DNA of 8,462 nt, taken from assembly GCA_031267205.1 (NCBI GenBank), contig JAIRZN010000017.1, forward strand, positions 1 to 8,462. The letters are read 5' to 3'. A model generated the notes under the pieces. The model ran no database searches and was not told where the DNA came from. It saw only the letters and a list, made by a program, of their open reading frames with translations. This stretch comes from Tannerellaceae bacterium (GTDB lineage: Bacteria; Bacteroidota; Bacteroidia; Bacteroidales; Tannerellaceae). Below, piece after piece: positions 6,809-8,462 of the stretch. Each line of letters starts with the position of its first letter. Position 1 is the first letter of the stretch. Position numbers and translations under genes: made by a program.

Positions 6809-6840
6809 AAATGTAGTAAACAATAGATTGCACGGCAAAA
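6808..6840 (-). promoter_or_regulatory. Bacteroidota-type promoter for the oxidoreductase/isomerase operon
   Basis: Minus-strand TACATTTG (6808-6815) matches TAnnTTTG exactly. TTTTG (6836-6840) provides the -33 element 20 bp upstream. Predicted transcription starts near 6801, leaving a leader of about 20-25 nt before the ATG at 6778. Confidence 0.68.
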
Positions 6841-6879
6841 TTTATAGAGCTTTTATTCGCAAAGAAGATGTTTTTAGCG

Positions 6880-6893
6880 TATGTTTGCAAACA
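6880..6893 (+). promoter_or_regulatory. Candidate -7 element and 12-bp palindrome upstream of the GH123-like gene
   Basis: TATGTTTG (6880-6887) matches the -7 consensus TAnnTTTG on the plus strand, but no good TTTG -33 element lies about 20 bp upstream. TGTTTGCAAACA (6882-6893) is a perfect palindrome overlapping it, which could be an operator. The implied leader of about 15 nt is short, so the real promoter may lie elsewhere or depend on an activator. Confidence 0.38.
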
Positions 6894-6909
6894 ATATTTA
6901 AACGTATCA

Positions 6910-8462
6910 ATGATGAAGTACACTATTGCGATTATTTTTTTCCTGTCGTTCGCATGTTTAACCAAGGCTCAGACCGACGATACATACGCCGAACTGTCGG
7001 ATTCTAAAGTTTGTAACGATCCTAAGGCATGGGACATAGTCCCGCCGTCACCGCAGATAGCATGGGGAAGCGTCGATGTGAGGTACGCGAAGCGGGATGC
7101 GCCTGTTACGCCCTTATATAATAATGTGTGGAAGACGAGAGCCTGGCGCGGCGAACGCATAAACGCCCAGGCGGTTATATGGACTAAGAGTATTATGACC
7201 GACGCTGTCGTGACGGTCGGCGACCTGACTTGTCGCTCAGGCGTGATACCGTCGGCTGCCGCGAGGCCTTCTTTTGTGCGCTACGTGATGACCGACGAGC
7301 TTAACAAGGACGGTAAGGGCGCCTGCGGACATCGTCCCGACAAGGCCGAGTGGGATTCCTCGCTTGTAGCCGACGTCCTCCATAAGGCGGAGATTGCGAG
7401 GATAGAACCTTATACAGTTCAACCCGTATGGATAAACGTGGCTGTTCCCGGAGATGCGCGTCCCGGCGTGTACAAGGGATCGGCGACTGTCTCCGGCAAA
7501 GACTTTGAAGACCTTAAGCTAACTATTGAGATTACGGTAACAGACCGCCTTTTGCCGCCTCCCGAAGAATGGAGTTTTCATCTCGACCTCTGGCAAAACC
7601 CTTATTCGGTAGCCCGTTATTACAACGTACCACTCTGGAGCGACGCCCATTTCGAGGCTATGCGCCCGCTGATGAAGCAGCTCGCCGGGGCAGGCCAGAA
7701 GGTGATAACGGCTACAATCATGCACAAGCCGTGGAACGGTCAGACGGAAGACCATTTCGACAGTATGGTCTCGAAAGTGAGGAATATAGACGGCAGATGG
7801 GAGTATGACTACACGGTGTTCGACCGTTGGGTAGAGTTTATGATGAGCGTAGGCATCGACAGGCAAATTAACTGCTACACGCTTATCCCCTGGGCTTTGA
7901 CGTTCGACTATTTCGACAAGGCGACGAACCGCATGCACTTCGTGGAGACCAAGCCCGGCGAGGCGGCGTACAGGGATTATTGGGGAGCCTTCCTGAAGGA
8001 CTTCGCGGCGCACCTGCGCAGCAGGGGATGGTTTGAACGCACAACAATAGCGATGGACGAGCGCGGCGTGGAGGCGATGAGGGAAGCGATAAAGGTGATA
8101 CGCGAAGCCGATCCGGGCTTTAGAATATCCCTCGCCGGCAACTATCACGGCGAAATAGAGGGTGACTTATACGACTACTGCATAGCCTACGGGCAGCAGT
8201 TCACGGAAGACGTCAAAACCTTGCGCGATGCGTCGGGGAAGGTGAGTACGGTATACACCTGCTGCTCGGAAGCGCGGCCAAATACGTTTACCTTCTCGCC
8301 ACCGTCGGAGGCCGCATGGATAGGCTGGCATACGGCGTCAGGCGGCTACGGCGGCTACCTGCGATGGGCGTATAACAGTTGGACGTCGGACCCGATGCGC
8401 GATTCACGCTTCCGCACCTGGGCGGCAGGCGACTGCTATATAGCCTACCCCGGTTACAGCAG
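6910..8462 (+). CDS. Secreted GH123-like glycoside hydrolase (DUF4091-type), C-terminus cut by the window edge
   Basis: The frame opens at ATG 6910 (a second ATG at 6913 is equally possible) and is still open at the right edge: 517 codons. Residues 1-20 form a Sec signal peptide (MMKYTIAIIFFLSFACLTKA, cleavage before Gln21). The N-terminal part is beta-sandwich-like and ends with PVWINVAVPGDARPGVYKGS, a pattern common in GH123-type enzymes. From Trp221 (WSFHLDLWQNPY) the TIM-barrel domain follows, with FDRWVEFMMSVGID, and AMDERG carrying the Asp383-Glu384 pair. In GH123 a neighbouring Asp-Glu pair serves substrate-assisted cleavage of N-acetyl-beta-galactosaminides. Later WIGWHTASGGYGGYLRWAYNSW matches the family's aromatic-rich end of the barrel. 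It is transcribed away from the oxidoreductase operon across a shared 131-bp promoter region, suggesting joint control. No Shine-Dalgarno motif precedes the start. The family is likely; the substrate could be another amino sugar or an unrelated glycoside. Confidence 0.8.
   Translation, partial: MMKYTIAIIFFLSFACLTKAQTDDTYAELSDSKVCNDPKAWDIVPPSPQIAWGSVDVRYAKRDAPVTPLYNNVWKTRAWRGERINAQAVIWTKSIMTDAVVTVGDLTCRSGVIPSAAARPSFVRYVMTDELNKDGKGACGHRPDKAEWDSSLVADVLHKAEIARIEPYTVQPVWINVAVPGDARPGVYKGSATVSGKDFEDLKLTIEITVTDRLLPPPEEWSFHLDLWQNPYSVARYYNVPLWSDAHFEAMRPLMKQLAGAGQKVITATIMHKPWNGQTEDHFDSMVSKVRNIDGRWEYDYTVFDRWVEFMMSVGIDRQINCYTLIPWALTFDYFDKATNRMHFVETKPGEAAYRDYWGAFLKDFAAHLRSRGWFERTTIAMDERGVEAMREAIKVIREADPGFRISLAGNYHGEIEGDLYDYCIAYGQQFTEDVKTLRDASGKVSTVYTCCSEARPNTFTFSPPSEAAWIGWHTASGGYGGYLRWAYNSWTSDPMRDSRFRTWAAGDCYIAYPGYS

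Noticed and set aside
7519..8148. 209-residue minus-strand frame
   Set aside because: Shadow of the GH123-like gene, whose plus-strand frame carries the signal peptide and the DE pair.

Overview
The window looks like chromosome of a member of the Bacteroidota, most likely Bacteroidales. The evidence is the promoter style (TTTG, about 20 bp, TAnnTTTG), starts preceded by A/T-rich sequence rather than Shine-Dalgarno motifs, a DUF6261-type protein that I know only from this phylum, and a set of exported glycan-degrading enzymes. Family assignments come from motifs read by eye; no database search was possible.

Layout, left to right. (1) Positions 1-2871 hold three leftward genes: a CBM6-like carbohydrate-binding protein cut by the left edge, a GH105/GH88-like unsaturated-uronyl hydrolase 11 bp upstream of it, and a DUF6261-family protein with an unusual C-terminal extension. 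A good Bacteroidota promoter lies just upstream of the DUF6261 gene. (2) Positions about 2965-4005 contain no convincing gene. They are filled by a degenerate tandem array of about 25 units of 41-42 bp, which drifts from A-rich units on the left to G/T-rich, nearly identical units on the right. A strong hairpin terminator closes the region at 4044-4079. (3) Positions 4138-6778 hold a leftward two-gene operon: a Tat-exported Gfo/Idh/MocA oxidoreductase and a Tat-exported xylose-isomerase-like TIM-barrel protein. (4) From 6910 to the right edge runs a rightward GH123-like (beta-N-acetylgalactosaminidase-type) glycoside hydrolase, cut by the edge. The 131 bp between it and the oxidoreductase holds back-to-back promoters, each overlapped by a palindrome.

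Working model (inference): the right half is a divergently transcribed unit for an amino-sugar-containing or related glycan, in which a hydrolase works beside an extracytoplasmic oxidoreductase/isomerase pair. Such pairs in Bacteroidota have been linked to oxidation (3-keto) routes of glycoside cleavage. The left operon fits removal of unsaturated uronic acids left by polysaccharide lyases (pectin/rhamnogalacturonan or related). No SusC/SusD genes, regulators or lyases are visible in the window. The most unusual object is the 1-kb array of 42-bp repeats.
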